64,000 bases of DNA from Pseudomonas sp. DC1.2. Lineage in GTDB: Bacteria > Pseudomonadota > Gammaproteobacteria > Pseudomonadales > Pseudomonadaceae. The position numbers were made by a program, and so were the translations under genes. Under the pieces are notes generated by a model. The model saw only the letters and a list, made by a program, of their open reading frames with translations, was not told the DNA's origin and searched no databases. Below are positions 27,997-36,315 of the stretch, piece by piece (position 1 is the stretch's first letter; the number at the start of each line of letters is the position of its first letter). The DNA lies in NCBI RefSeq assembly GCF_034351645.1, contig NZ_CP133782.1, positions 501,001-565,000 on the forward strand, written 5' to 3'.

Positions 27997-28485
27997 TGTG
28001 GAAAACAATATTCACATGCTCTCAAACCGCGACATAAAGCCGCTGCAAATAGTTGTTTTGTCACGCTTTTGACTTGTCCCCGTTTGCTGTGGAGCTGGCT
28101 GTGAATAACATGGGAGTAGCTGGCTGAGTGCCTTTGTTTACGTGGCTTTCAGGCGATTGATTGTTTTTTGATCAGGCGTTTTTTGCTGATCTTGACCTGA
28201 CTTTGTCAACCTTTTTGTTGTGGGCGAAAACGCTCCTAAATCGGTGTCGCGAGCCTGTGGATAAGTCTGTGGTTAAACTCTGGAAAGACTCCGCTGATGG
28301 CCGTGGTTGCTGGCTCGGCGCCATCGCCGGTTTGACCGTTCAATCGTGCAATTTGCCTTGGGCTACACTGCAGGGTGTCGACGGTCAAGCAAAAAAGTTT
28401 CTGATGTGCCCGCAAAGCCTTGTGGATAGCGGGGGCGAGGTGTTTTGCACTTGCCCCCAAAGACTGTGGACCTGCCTGTGGATAA
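27997..28485. other. DnaA-box cluster in an 807-base intergenic region
   Basis: No gene is supported between 27852 and 28658. Three perfect TTATNCACA boxes occur, all on the minus strand (read on plus as TGTGAATAA at 28100-28108, TGTGGATAA at 28256-28264 and 28477-28485). Four one-mismatch boxes lie at 27997-28005, 28008-28016, 28268-28276 and 28421-28429. Two of them (28256 and 28268) are 12 bp apart. A T-rich stretch lies at about 28160-28220. The layout resembles a DnaA-binding locus such as oriC or datA, but dnaA, dnaN and rpmH are not nearby. Confidence 0.55.
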
Positions 28486-28610
28486 CGTGCGCGCACATGG
28501 CTACAAGCCAGTTGTAGCAAGGGCTGGCGGCAGGTGATCGTTTTTTGTACAGCTTAGATGAATAAATCTTCATTTTGCTGATTTTGCGTTCGGATACTCT
28601 GCGCGCATTG

Positions 28611-28632
28611 CCCCACAGCCGGTGGGGTCTTT
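28611..28632 (+). promoter_or_regulatory. Small hairpin before the HflK-like gene
   Basis: CCCCAC (28611-28616) pairs with GTGGGG (28622-28627) around 5 bases, followed by TCTTT. It lies 31 bases before the start codon and could attenuate transcription into the operon. Confidence 0.35.
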
Positions 28633-28658
28633 GTCAGTGGAAGACCTGGAGCAACTGC

Positions 28659-29690
28659 ATGACCGATAGTCCCGCTTTTGTTCCGGCAGAGCCCTCCAGC
28701 CCAATGGGCCGGTTGCGCCAACGAATCGGCTATGACCTGGCGGTGATGGACCTCGGTGGACGAGGTCTGGCCTTGATCGGCGGCCTGATGTTTCTGGCCT
28801 GGATCAGTTCGGGTATCTATAAGGTTCAGCCCGACGAGCAGGGCATCGTCCTGCGTTTTGGCCGCTGGCAGCAGACCGCCGAGTCTGGCCTGCACTATCA
28901 CCTGCCATTTCCCATCGAAACCGTGTTGCTGCCCAAGATTACCCAGGTCAATCAATTGCAACTGGGCAGCGGTAGCAGCCAAAGCGCGGCCAGCAATGGT
29001 GCTCGCGACAAACAGATGCTGACCGGCGACGAGAACATCGTCGAGGCCGATTGCACGGTGTTCTGGCGTATCAAGGACGCTCGCTTGTACCTGTTCAAGA
29101 TCAGTGACCCTGAACGTTCGGTGAAACTTGCGGCGGAAAGTGCGCTGCGCGAAGTCATCGGGCGCACACCGATTCAGGCGGTGATGTCAGATAAGCGCGC
29201 ACAAATTGCCGATGAAACCCGTGATTTATTACAGCAGTTATTGGACCGCGAGCAGGCCGGGATTCTAATCACGCAAGTACAACTGCAACGGGTCGATCCG
29301 CCACCACAAGTGATTGATGCGTTCAACGACGTGCAGCGGGCCCGAGCCGACCAAGAGCGCGCCCGTAACGAAGCCGAAGCCTACGCCAATGACGTGATCC
29401 CCCGCGCTCGCGGTGACGCCTCACGCATTACCCAGGAGGCGGAGGCTTACAAGGCTCAGGTCGGGAACTTGGCTGAAGGCGAGGCTAAGCGCTTTCTCTC
29501 GGTCTACAACAGTTACGTGCAATCGAAAGACGTTACCGCTTGGCGCTTGTACATGGAAAGCATGGATGAAGTCTTGAAAAAGGCTTCTCGGGTCATTATC
29601 GATTCCTCCGGCAAAGGGATGTCGGGGGTTGTGCCTTACATGCCGTTGAGCGAGCCGGTCAAAACCGCAGCCAAGGAGGTCCGCCCATGA
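28659..29690 (+). CDS. HflK-like SPFH/band 7 membrane protein (second copy)
   Basis: The 343-residue protein has one transmembrane segment at about 36-54 and then an SPFH/band 7 domain (VQPDEQGIVLRFGRW start; RTPIQAVMSDKRAQIADETRDLLQQLLD later), followed by a helical region with AERARNEAEAYANDVIPRARG-type heptads. In E. coli HflK and HflC form a large periplasmic cage around FtsH. It is shorter than E. coli HflK (419) and lacks the Gly-rich N-terminus. The canonical hflKC normally lies near miaA-hfq, so this is a paralogue. It overlaps the next gene by four bases. Confidence 0.85.
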   Translation: MTDSPAFVPAEPSSPMGRLRQRIGYDLAVMDLGGRGLALIGGLMFLAWISSGIYKVQPDEQGIVLRFGRWQQTAESGLHYHLPFPIETVLLPKITQVNQLQLGSGSSQSAASNGARDKQMLTGDENIVEADCTVFWRIKDARLYLFKISDPERSVKLAAESALREVIGRTPIQAVMSDKRAQIADETRDLLQQLLDREQAGILITQVQLQRVDPPPQVIDAFNDVQRARADQERARNEAEAYANDVIPRARGDASRITQEAEAYKAQVGNLAEGEAKRFLSVYNSYVQSKDVTAWRLYMESMDEVLKKASRVIIDSSGKGMSGVVPYMPLSEPVKTAAKEVRP

Positions 29691-30568
29691 GCCGCCTGAT
29701 CAAACGACTGGCGTTCGTCAGCGCCGCGCTCGGGCTCTGGGCGTTGGTGGCTTCGGCGTATGTGGTTGATGAATCGCAGCAGGCGCTGGTCATCCGCTTC
29801 GGCGCCCCCATGGGCGTGGCCGGTGAGCCAGGGTTGAAGTTCAAGGTGCCGTTCAGCGATTCGATTGTGTTCTACGACCGTCGCTTGCAGACCCTCGCTT
29901 CGCCGGCTGAGCAAGTCATTCTGGGCGATCAGAAACGCATCGAGGTCGAGACTTACAGCCGTTTCCGGATCAGTGACCCGTTGCGTTTTTATCAGGCCGT
30001 GGGAACCCTGGAACAGGCCAACGCGCAACTGACGCAAATGGTCAGTTCTTCGCTGCGACGAGAGTTGGGCGAGATTTCGCTGCGTTCATTGTTGTCGCCC
30101 GCCCGACAGCAAGAAGTGGCAATTATCGAGAAAGACGTTGCCGACAAGGCCCGTGCATTAGGTATTGAGGTGACGGAAGTGCGCCTGCACCGCGCCGATC
30201 TGCCGCTGGAGGCCAGTCAGGCCATTTACGACCGGATGAAGTCCGAGCGTCAACGCGAAGCCAAGGAGCTGCGCGCGCAAGGGTTTGAGTGGGCTCAGCA
30301 GATCCAGGCCAAGGCGGATCGTGATCGCACAGTTCTGCTCTCCGAGGTCCAGCGTCAATCGGCGATCACCCACGGTGAGGCGGATGCGGCAGCCAACCAG
30401 ATTCTTTCGGCGGCGTTCAACAAAGACCCTGGGTTTTACAAGCTGTACCGCTCGTTGCAGACGTATCGCCAGGCATTGGCTGAGAGTCAGCCAATGTTGG
30501 TGCTGACGCCCGACGCGCAATTTCTCAAGCAGTTTCAAAGCGGACCGGTAACGCCCGGTGAGCGGTAG
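29687..30568 (+). CDS. HflC-like SPFH/band 7 membrane protein (second copy)
   Basis: The 293-residue protein has a single N-terminal membrane anchor (about 7-26) and then the HflC-type SPFH domain (VVDESQQALVIRFGAP; then DPLRFYQAVGTLEQANAQL and ALGIEVTEVRLHRADLP) and a helical tail. It is the partner of the preceding HflK-like protein, as the four-base gene overlap suggests. Because it is linked to metal transporters rather than to hfq-hflX, its client may not be FtsH. Confidence 0.85.
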   Translation: MSRLIKRLAFVSAALGLWALVASAYVVDESQQALVIRFGAPMGVAGEPGLKFKVPFSDSIVFYDRRLQTLASPAEQVILGDQKRIEVETYSRFRISDPLRFYQAVGTLEQANAQLTQMVSSSLRRELGEISLRSLLSPARQQEVAIIEKDVADKARALGIEVTEVRLHRADLPLEASQAIYDRMKSERQREAKELRAQGFEWAQQIQAKADRDRTVLLSEVQRQSAITHGEADAAANQILSAAFNKDPGFYKLYRSLQTYRQALAESQPMLVLTPDAQFLKQFQSGPVTPGER

Positions 30569-30576
30569 CCGGAGCC

Positions 30577-31821
30577 ATGAGTGATCTCTCTGCGGACCCC
30601 CCTGCGTTCAGGCGGCGCCTGACCCGGCTACTTGCCACGATGGGGCCGGGGCTGGTGGTGATGATGGCGGACACCGAAGCCGGCAGTGTGATTACGGCGG
30701 CGCAAAGCGGTGCGCAGTGGGGTTACCGTTTGTTGTTGCTGCAGTTTCTGCTGGTGCCGTTGATGTTCATGGCCCAGGAACTGACCGTCCGGCTGGGGTT
30801 GTGTACCGGCAAAGGTTACGTGGAATTGGTGCGTCAACACTTCGGTCGCGGGCTGGCGGCGGTCACAGCGCTGGTCTTGTTGCTCAGCTGTTTTGGTTCG
30901 TTGTTGACGCAAATGAGCGGGCTGGTCGGTGCCGGCAGTCTGTTCGCAATTCCCGGCTGGTTGATTCTGCTGACGTTGGTGGTGTTCATCCTCGGCATGG
31001 TGCTGACCGGTTCGTACCGCTCGGTCGAACGGGTGACCCTCGCTGTGGGCATGTTCGGCCTGGCCTTCGTGGTCATGGCGATCAAGGCGCAGCCCGACAT
31101 CCCCCAGATACTGCATGACCTTGCCCGCATGCCCTTGAATAATCCCGACTATCTGTACCTGCTGGCCGCCAATCTGGGGACCAGCGTGATGCCGTGGACT
31201 GTGTTCTATCAACAATCGGCGTTGATCGACAAAGGCCTGGATGCCACGCATTTGCCCATCGCGCGCATTGATACGCTGGTGGGGGCGGTGTTCTGCCAGG
31301 TGCTGACGGCGTCGATCGTGATTGCCGCTGCCGCCACCCTCGGCGGGCACGCGGCGGGGCTGGACAGTATTGCCCAGATCGGCCAGGCCTTTGGCGCGTT
31401 GATCGGGCCTACCTGGGGCGAGTTGGTGTTTGCCATCGGGTTAGCCGGCGGTGCGCTGGTGGCGACCATCGTGGTGTGTCTGAGTGCGGTGTGGGCCGTG
31501 GGCGAGGCCTTGGGCGTGCGTCATTCGCTGGAGCAACACCCGCTGGACGCGCCTTGGTTCTACGGCCCTTTTGCATTGTTGCTGATCGGCGGGGCCTTGC
31601 TGGTGGCGTCGGGGGTGAACCTGATCCGCCTGTCGATTGCGGTCGGTGTGCTCAATGCCCTGCTGATTCCGCTGATCTTGCTGTTGTTATTCTTGCTCGC
31701 GCGCAGCGTTCTGCCGCCGGAGCATCGCTTGCGTGGGCGTTATGCACGGGTGGTCGCCGTTATTTTCACGCTGACTTCGGTACTCGGGTTGTATGCCGGG
31801 CTCTGCGGGTCGCTGGGATGA
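30577..31821 (+). CDS. NRAMP-related divalent metal transporter with altered binding motifs
   Basis: The 414-residue protein has about eleven membrane segments and the NRAMP pattern GPGLVVMMADTEAGSV in helix 1 and GTSVMPWTVFYQQSAL in helix 6. In canonical NRAMPs these read LDPGN and MPH. Here the Asp (Asp32) and Met (Met205) that bind metal are kept, but the Asn is lost and MPH is MPW. The metal could therefore differ from Mn2+/Fe2+. It starts 8 bases after the HflC-like gene and precedes a TerC-like gene. Confidence 0.8.
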   Translation: MSDLSADPPAFRRRLTRLLATMGPGLVVMMADTEAGSVITAAQSGAQWGYRLLLLQFLLVPLMFMAQELTVRLGLCTGKGYVELVRQHFGRGLAAVTALVLLLSCFGSLLTQMSGLVGAGSLFAIPGWLILLTLVVFILGMVLTGSYRSVERVTLAVGMFGLAFVVMAIKAQPDIPQILHDLARMPLNNPDYLYLLAANLGTSVMPWTVFYQQSALIDKGLDATHLPIARIDTLVGAVFCQVLTASIVIAAAATLGGHAAGLDSIAQIGQAFGALIGPTWGELVFAIGLAGGALVATIVVCLSAVWAVGEALGVRHSLEQHPLDAPWFYGPFALLLIGGALLVASGVNLIRLSIAVGVLNALLIPLILLLLFLLARSVLPPEHRLRGRYARVVAVIFTLTSVLGLYAGLCGSLG

Positions 31822-31859
31822 GGTTGCGATGACAAAGGTTCTTGCCGGGAAACCCCTCG

Positions 31860-33104
31860 ATGTTATTTGACGGTGCGCTGCATGCGCTGAGTATGATTTT
31901 TGAAGTGTTCCTGCTGGATTTGATTCTGTCCGGGGACAATGCGCTGGTGATCGCTATGGCCTGTCGCGGCTTGCCGCCGGACCAACTCAAGCGAGCCGTC
32001 ATGATCGGCACCAGCGGCGCCATTATCCTGCGGGTACTGCTCACGACCCTGGCAGGGTGGTTGCTGCTGGTGCCGGGGCTCAAGCTAATCGGCGCGGTAT
32101 TGTTGCTGGTGATCGCGATTCGGCTGTTGATCGAGGACGAAGCGAACGAGGAAGGCGAGTTGCCTGCCGGTGCGCTTTCGACCTTGGGCGGGGCGGTGCT
32201 CACCGTGCTGACGGCCGACCTGATCATGAGCATGGACAACGTGGTCGGGTTGGCGGCGGTGGCTCAGGGCAGTGTTTTTTATCTACTGCTGGGGTTGCTG
32301 TTGAGTGTGCCGTTGTTGATGTTCGGCAGCGTGCAGATTGCCGGGTTATTACAGCGTCAGCCGATGCTGGTGTCGGTGGGGGCGGCGTTGCTGGGCTATG
32401 TGGCAGGAGATATCGCGGTGGGCGACCCGGTCGTCGTCGGCTGGATCAATAGCCAGTCGCCTGCGCTCAATCAAGTGGTGCCGCTGCTATGTGCAGTCTT
32501 CGTGGTGCTTCAGGCGCGGATTATCCGACGTCAGCGTGCCCGCTTGCCGAGGCCGCAGATCAGTCGGCTGTGGGTGCCGAGTGTCGATGTGGCGAATGTC
32601 CAAATGCCGTCGCCGCCCAGCGCTGCTGTGATGGCGCCGCAGAGGGTACTCATCACGCCGCTGGCGCCAACGGTTGAAGTGAGTGCCGAGGCGTCGAGAG
32701 ACCCTGCCCCTCTTGTGGGGTCGCGCTTTGGGGCGTATTCCGGCTGGGTCGCGGTGGTGGCAGGGCTGGCGGGTATTTTTCTGGTCGCCGGCGTGTTGTA
32801 CAGCGTGGTGGGGGCGCTGGCGGGGACGTTGTTACCCAGCGCGCAAAAAGAGTTTGCCTATGTCTGCACCGGGGCCAGTACCACCGTTTACTACCGGCCG
32901 GGAGGCAGCACCATTCGCATCGTTACCGGTGGCGGCGAGGCCTCGGGGTACGTGAACTATAAGGAAATTCTCTGGCAGGACGCCGAGGCGGCCGCCAGGC
33001 AATTGCACCTGACGCCCCCGAGTGAAATCGAAAAGACCAGCGCCACGGTGGTCACGCTCAATGGTGGCAGCTTCGCGCAGATCGCCTGCACTCGCACGCT
33101 CTAG
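31860..33104 (+). CDS. TerC-family integral membrane protein with an extra C-terminal domain
   Basis: The 414-residue protein has a TerC core (1-222) with both signature motifs, DLILSGDNALVIAMACRG (Asp20, Asp26, Asn27) and ADLIMSMDN (Asp120, Asp126). TerC relatives such as E. coli Alx export Mn2+. A Pro-rich linker (223-290), a further membrane helix (295-325) and a soluble domain (330-414) with CTGASTTVYYRPGG are additions not seen in ordinary TerC (about 230-320 residues). A TTG six codons upstream is also in frame, but the ATG is preferred. It is last of the hflK-hflC-NRAMP-TerC set, starting 38 bases after the NRAMP-like gene. Confidence 0.85.
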   Translation: MLFDGALHALSMIFEVFLLDLILSGDNALVIAMACRGLPPDQLKRAVMIGTSGAIILRVLLTTLAGWLLLVPGLKLIGAVLLLVIAIRLLIEDEANEEGELPAGALSTLGGAVLTVLTADLIMSMDNVVGLAAVAQGSVFYLLLGLLLSVPLLMFGSVQIAGLLQRQPMLVSVGAALLGYVAGDIAVGDPVVVGWINSQSPALNQVVPLLCAVFVVLQARIIRRQRARLPRPQISRLWVPSVDVANVQMPSPPSAAVMAPQRVLITPLAPTVEVSAEASRDPAPLVGSRFGAYSGWVAVVAGLAGIFLVAGVLYSVVGALAGTLLPSAQKEFAYVCTGASTTVYYRPGGSTIRIVTGGGEASGYVNYKEILWQDAEAAARQLHLTPPSEIEKTSATVVTLNGGSFAQIACTRTL

Positions 33105-33209
33105 GGGCGAAGCAACAAGACCCGGTTGCCGCTGTGCTCCGGGCCGGGCATGCTGGCCGCTGATTTTCTATTCCAATGGCTGCTCATCAGCCGAAGCAAG
33201 GAGAACACG

Positions 33210-33980
33210 ATGTCCAACACCCTGTTTATTACCGGCGCGACGTCTGGTTTTGGCGAAGCCTGTGCCCGGCGTTTTGCCGAGGCAGGCTGGAAACTGGTGC
33301 TGACCGGTCGTCGTGAAGAGCGCCTTGATGCGCTGTGCGCCGAGCTATCGAAGCAAACGGAAGTCCACGGCCTGGTGCTGGACGTGCGTGATCGCAAGGC
33401 CATGGAGGAGGCGATCGCTAACCTGCCGCCATCCTTCGCCAAACTGCGCGGGCTGATTAACAACGCTGGCCTGGCGCTGGGCGTTGATCCGGCGCCCAAG
33501 TGCGATCTGGACGACTGGGACACCATGGTCGATACCAACATCAAAGGCTTGATGTACAGCACTCGTCTGCTGTTGCCGCGCCTGATCGCCCACGGTCGAG
33601 GGGCGGGCATCATCAACCTAGGTTCCATCGCCGGCAACTACCCGTACCCCGGCAGCCACGTGTATGGCGCGAGCAAGGCGTTCGTTAAACAGTTTTCCCT
33701 GAACCTGCGCTGCGACTTGCAAGGAACAGGCGTGCGGGTCAGCAACATCGAGCCGGGCCTGTGTGAGAGCGAGTTCTCGTTGGTGCGGTTTGCCGGTGAC
33801 CAGGACCGTTACAACGCCACCTACGCGGGTGCCGAGCCGATCCAGCCGCAAGACATCGCCGACACTATTTTCTGGGTGCTCAATGCGCCTGCGCACATCA
33901 ATATCAACAGCCTGGAATTGATGCCGGTGAGCCAGACCTGGGCTGGTTTTTCAATTGAGCGCAATGGCGGCAAGGCTTAA
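33210..33980 (+). CDS. Short-chain dehydrogenase/reductase, YdfG-like
   Basis: The 256-residue protein has the NADP-binding TGATSGFGEACARRF near 8-22, NNAGLALG near 89-96, Ser in NLGSIAGN and the YGASK catalytic Tyr-Lys. This matches YdfG, which oxidises 3-hydroxy acids such as L-allo-threonine or serine and reduces malonic semialdehyde. The start at 33210 has AAGGAG upstream; a frame open to 33126 has no SDR-like sequence. It is separated by 105 bases from the TerC gene and by a REP pair from the next gene. Confidence 0.9.
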   Translation: MSNTLFITGATSGFGEACARRFAEAGWKLVLTGRREERLDALCAELSKQTEVHGLVLDVRDRKAMEEAIANLPPSFAKLRGLINNAGLALGVDPAPKCDLDDWDTMVDTNIKGLMYSTRLLLPRLIAHGRGAGIINLGSIAGNYPYPGSHVYGASKAFVKQFSLNLRCDLQGTGVRVSNIEPGLCESEFSLVRFAGDQDRYNATYAGAEPIQPQDIADTIFWVLNAPAHININSLELMPVSQTWAGFSIERNGGKA

Positions 33981-34006
33981 GACTGAGTCGTGCCCCCCAT
34001 GCGGTA

Positions 34007-34065
34007 GCCCGCGCCCACAGGGATTACCTGACCCTTGTGGGCGCGGGCTTGCATCGCGAATGCGT
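34007..34065. repeat. Paired REP-like inverted repeat
   Basis: GCCCGCGCCCACAGGG (34007-34022) pairs with CCCTTGTGGGCGCGGGC (34032-34048) apart from one bulge. The second arm continues into a REP-like TTGCATCGCGAA. It follows the SDR gene and could also end its transcript. Confidence 0.65.
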
Positions 34066-34113
34066 TCAGGAAGGCGAAAGCGCTCATACGCTAGACTCCT
34101 CCTCCAACAACCT

Positions 34114-34130
34114 CACCGCAGCCTGCGGTG
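34114..34130 (+). promoter_or_regulatory. Short perfect inverted repeat before the CDF gene
   Basis: CACCGCA-GCC-TGCGGTG, a 7-bp palindrome with a 3-base centre, lies 24 bases before the start codon. It could be an operator or part of an mRNA hairpin close to the ribosome-binding site. Confidence 0.35.
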
Positions 34131-34154
34131 TTCAAGGTTTTTAGAGGAGGCTAC

Positions 34155-35060
34155 GTGAGTAACCGAGGTGAGCAGTCGCTGCTCAAACAATCGACTGTCC
34201 TGATGTTCGCTGTCGCAATCGCAGGGATTGTCACTGGTTTTGTTTCTGGTTCCCAATCCATCCTTTTCGATGGTTTTTTCTCGTTGATCGCGACCTTGAT
34301 CAAGGTCTTGATGCTTATTACCGCCAAACTCATTGCTAAAGAAAGTAACCACCGCTTCCAGTTCGGCTTCTGGCATCTGGAGCCGATGGTGCTGCTGATC
34401 GAAGGCAGCTTCCTGTTTTTGATTGCCATCTACGCCTGCCTTAACGGTGTGTTCGGCATCATCAATGGTGGACGCGACATTGAGCTGGGTTTGGTGATCA
34501 TTTACGCGGCGGTGTTTACCGTCGTCGAGTTTGGCTATTTCTTCTACGTCCGGCATCGCAATCGCAAGCTCAAGTCAACGCTGATCCAGTTCGACAACAT
34601 CAGTTGGCTGGTGGACGCGATGCTCTCTGTCGGCCTGTTGATCAGTTTCCTGACCGCGCTGCTGCTGAAGTCCCAGGGATACGGCCAGTGGGCGGTATTT
34701 GTCGACCCATTGATCCTGATTCTGCTGGGCCTGAGCATGCTGGCGCCGGCCTTCAAGATCCTGCGCCCTGCGCTGCGCGACGTGCTGGGCATTGCTCCGG
34801 ATCAACTCGACGACAAGGTTCGTCAGGTGATGGACGCGATGAAGCTCGAACAGGGTTTCGACGACTACGTGTCCTATGTGCAGAAGCACGGTCGGGCGCG
34901 GTTTATCGAAATTCATGTGGTGTTGCCAACGGACTACCGACTGGCGAGCGTGGGGCAACTGGATGTGTTGCGTGAGCAGATTTCCGCGAAGCTGGGCCCC
35001 GCGGACACGGCGCGATGGCTGACCATCAGCTTTACCGGGGACCGCAAGTGGATTGCCTGA
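34155..35060 (+). CDS. Cation diffusion facilitator (CDF) family transporter
   Basis: The 301-residue protein has an N-terminal domain with about six membrane segments and a C-terminal cytoplasmic domain (about 205-301) of the CDF type. CDF proteins expel Zn2+, Mn2+, Co2+ or Fe2+ in exchange for protons. The usual HxxxD metal site of helix II is not obvious (FDGFFSLIATL), and a second HxxxD is replaced by NISWLVDAML, so the substrate may differ. I chose the GTG at 34155 (VSNRGEQSLLKQ) because AGAGGAGGC lies 5-12 bases upstream. It is convergent with the next gene, 21 bases away. Confidence 0.85.
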   Translation: MSNRGEQSLLKQSTVLMFAVAIAGIVTGFVSGSQSILFDGFFSLIATLIKVLMLITAKLIAKESNHRFQFGFWHLEPMVLLIEGSFLFLIAIYACLNGVFGIINGGRDIELGLVIIYAAVFTVVEFGYFFYVRHRNRKLKSTLIQFDNISWLVDAMLSVGLLISFLTALLLKSQGYGQWAVFVDPLILILLGLSMLAPAFKILRPALRDVLGIAPDQLDDKVRQVMDAMKLEQGFDDYVSYVQKHGRARFIEIHVVLPTDYRLASVGQLDVLREQISAKLGPADTARWLTISFTGDRKWIA

Positions 35061-35081
35061 TCGAGGGGTGAACCCTGGCGA

Positions 35082-36218
35082 TCAGCGCAGATAGTCGGCC
35101 AATCCGCGATAGCAGGTCGCCAAGTGATAAGGCGTGGTTGACGGCATGTCCTTGCGGCTGACCTCGCCCTCTTCATCACGACATTCGTACCAGCCACCCG
35201 CATGCAGAAAACGCTGCTGTAGCGCCTGCAATTGGCGCAACACCGCCGCTGCGCTGTCAGGTTGCAATGTCAAGGCGCGCAGGTATTCGGCCTGGGCCCA
35301 GATGCGCTGGGTGCTGTCGCGAGGACGGCGTGGGTCGCTTTCCAGATCGAGCATGGCTCGAACGGCGCCATTGTGTTCGACCACCCCCAACTGCTCGGTG
35401 TGGCTGAACGCCTGGCTCAAGGACCGATGCAGTTTGCTGTCACGCAGCAACGGCGAAGATTCCAGTAGGAAATACCATTCGAATTGATGGCCCGGTTCGA
35501 ACCAGTTATCCACAGACCCCAGCGGTTTCTCCATCAACACGCCCTGTTGCGGGTCGATGAAGCGCTTGTGCATGGCGGTGCACAACTCGATCAATGCCTC
35601 TTGTACTGCCGTGTCTTCACGTACCGACAGCGTGGCGAGAAACGCTTCGGCCAGGTGCATCAATGGATTTTGCAGCGGTCCGGAGGTGAGCGACGACCAG
35701 TCACGATCCAGGCTGGCTTCATACAGGCCGTCGCCTAAGGCAAAGTGCTGAGCCACTACCTCCAGCGCCGCGTTGAGCGCCGATTCGACCAACGGTTCGC
35801 GGACCTTGTGCCAGTAATGAGCGCAGGCGAACAGGATGAAGGCGTGGGTGTAGAGGTCTTTGCGCTGATCCAGCGGCGCACCTTGTGCATCGATGCTGTA
35901 GAACCAGCCGCCATGTTCGGCATCGTGAAAATGCTGCTGCAAGGAACGGAATAGCGCCGCCGCACGGGTTTCGGCATCCGGGACTTTGCCGATCAGGCTC
36001 GAAAACAAGTACAGCTGACGGGCGCAGGCCATGGCTCGATAGCGCTGTGCCGGTAGCGGCGAATGCTCGGCGTCCAGCGCCTCGTAAGGCAGCGCCATGT
36101 CGGCGTTCCATCCGGGACCTTGCCAGAGCGGTACGATCACCTCCAGGAAGTGCTGTTGCACCTTGGCAAACAGGTCGGTCAGTTCAGGCTGGGAGGCAGA
36201 GCGGGAAGCAGGCGGCAT
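35082..36218 (-). CDS. AGE family epimerase/isomerase
   Basis: The 378-residue protein has the (alpha/alpha)6-barrel pattern of N-acylglucosamine 2-epimerases and aldose-ketose isomerases: AERGGWFYSID-like text at about 113-121 (AEHGGWFYSIDAQG), PLMHLAEAFLATL near 183 and EPGHQFEWYFLLE near 237, where the conserved His and Glu residues lie. Bacterial relatives include mannose and sulfoquinovose isomerases, so the sugar is uncertain. It has no signal peptide, so it is cytoplasmic. It is transcribed away from the urease accessory genes. Confidence 0.85.
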   Translation of the reverse strand: MPPASRSASQPELTDLFAKVQQHFLEVIVPLWQGPGWNADMALPYEALDAEHSPLPAQRYRAMACARQLYLFSSLIGKVPDAETRAAALFRSLQQHFHDAEHGGWFYSIDAQGAPLDQRKDLYTHAFILFACAHYWHKVREPLVESALNAALEVVAQHFALGDGLYEASLDRDWSSLTSGPLQNPLMHLAEAFLATLSVREDTAVQEALIELCTAMHKRFIDPQQGVLMEKPLGSVDNWFEPGHQFEWYFLLESSPLLRDSKLHRSLSQAFSHTEQLGVVEHNGAVRAMLDLESDPRRPRDSTQRIWAQAEYLRALTLQPDSAAAVLRQLQALQQRFLHAGGWYECRDEEGEVSRKDMPSTTPYHLATCYRGLADYLR

Positions 36219-36276
36219 TGGCTGGCGTCGTCACGGCAGGGGCGATTGCGCGACATGTTAGCAGAGTGAGCGCTTT

Positions 36277-36307
36277 GATCGTTCCCACGCGGTGCGTGGG
36301 AGCGATC
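36277..36307. repeat. Inverted repeat of a common Pseudomonas type
   Basis: GATCGTTCCCACGC (36277-36290) and GCGTGGGAGCGATC (36294-36307) form a 14-bp stem with one G-U pair and a 3-base loop. The CGTTCCCACGC...GCGTGGGA type is widespread in pseudomonad intergenic regions. It lies after ureJ and may end its transcript. Confidence 0.6.
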
Positions 36308-36315
36308 TTTGCTGC

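Noticed and set aside
27852..28658. The main chromosomal origin (oriC)
   Set aside because: Despite DnaA boxes, none of rpmH, dnaA, dnaN, recF or gyrB flank it, and pseudomonad oriC is next to dnaA. I keep it only as a DnaA-binding candidate.
31842..31859. TTG start for the TerC-like gene
   Set aside because: In frame but rarer, and the six extra residues (MPGNPS) add nothing; the ATG at 31860 begins the first membrane helix.
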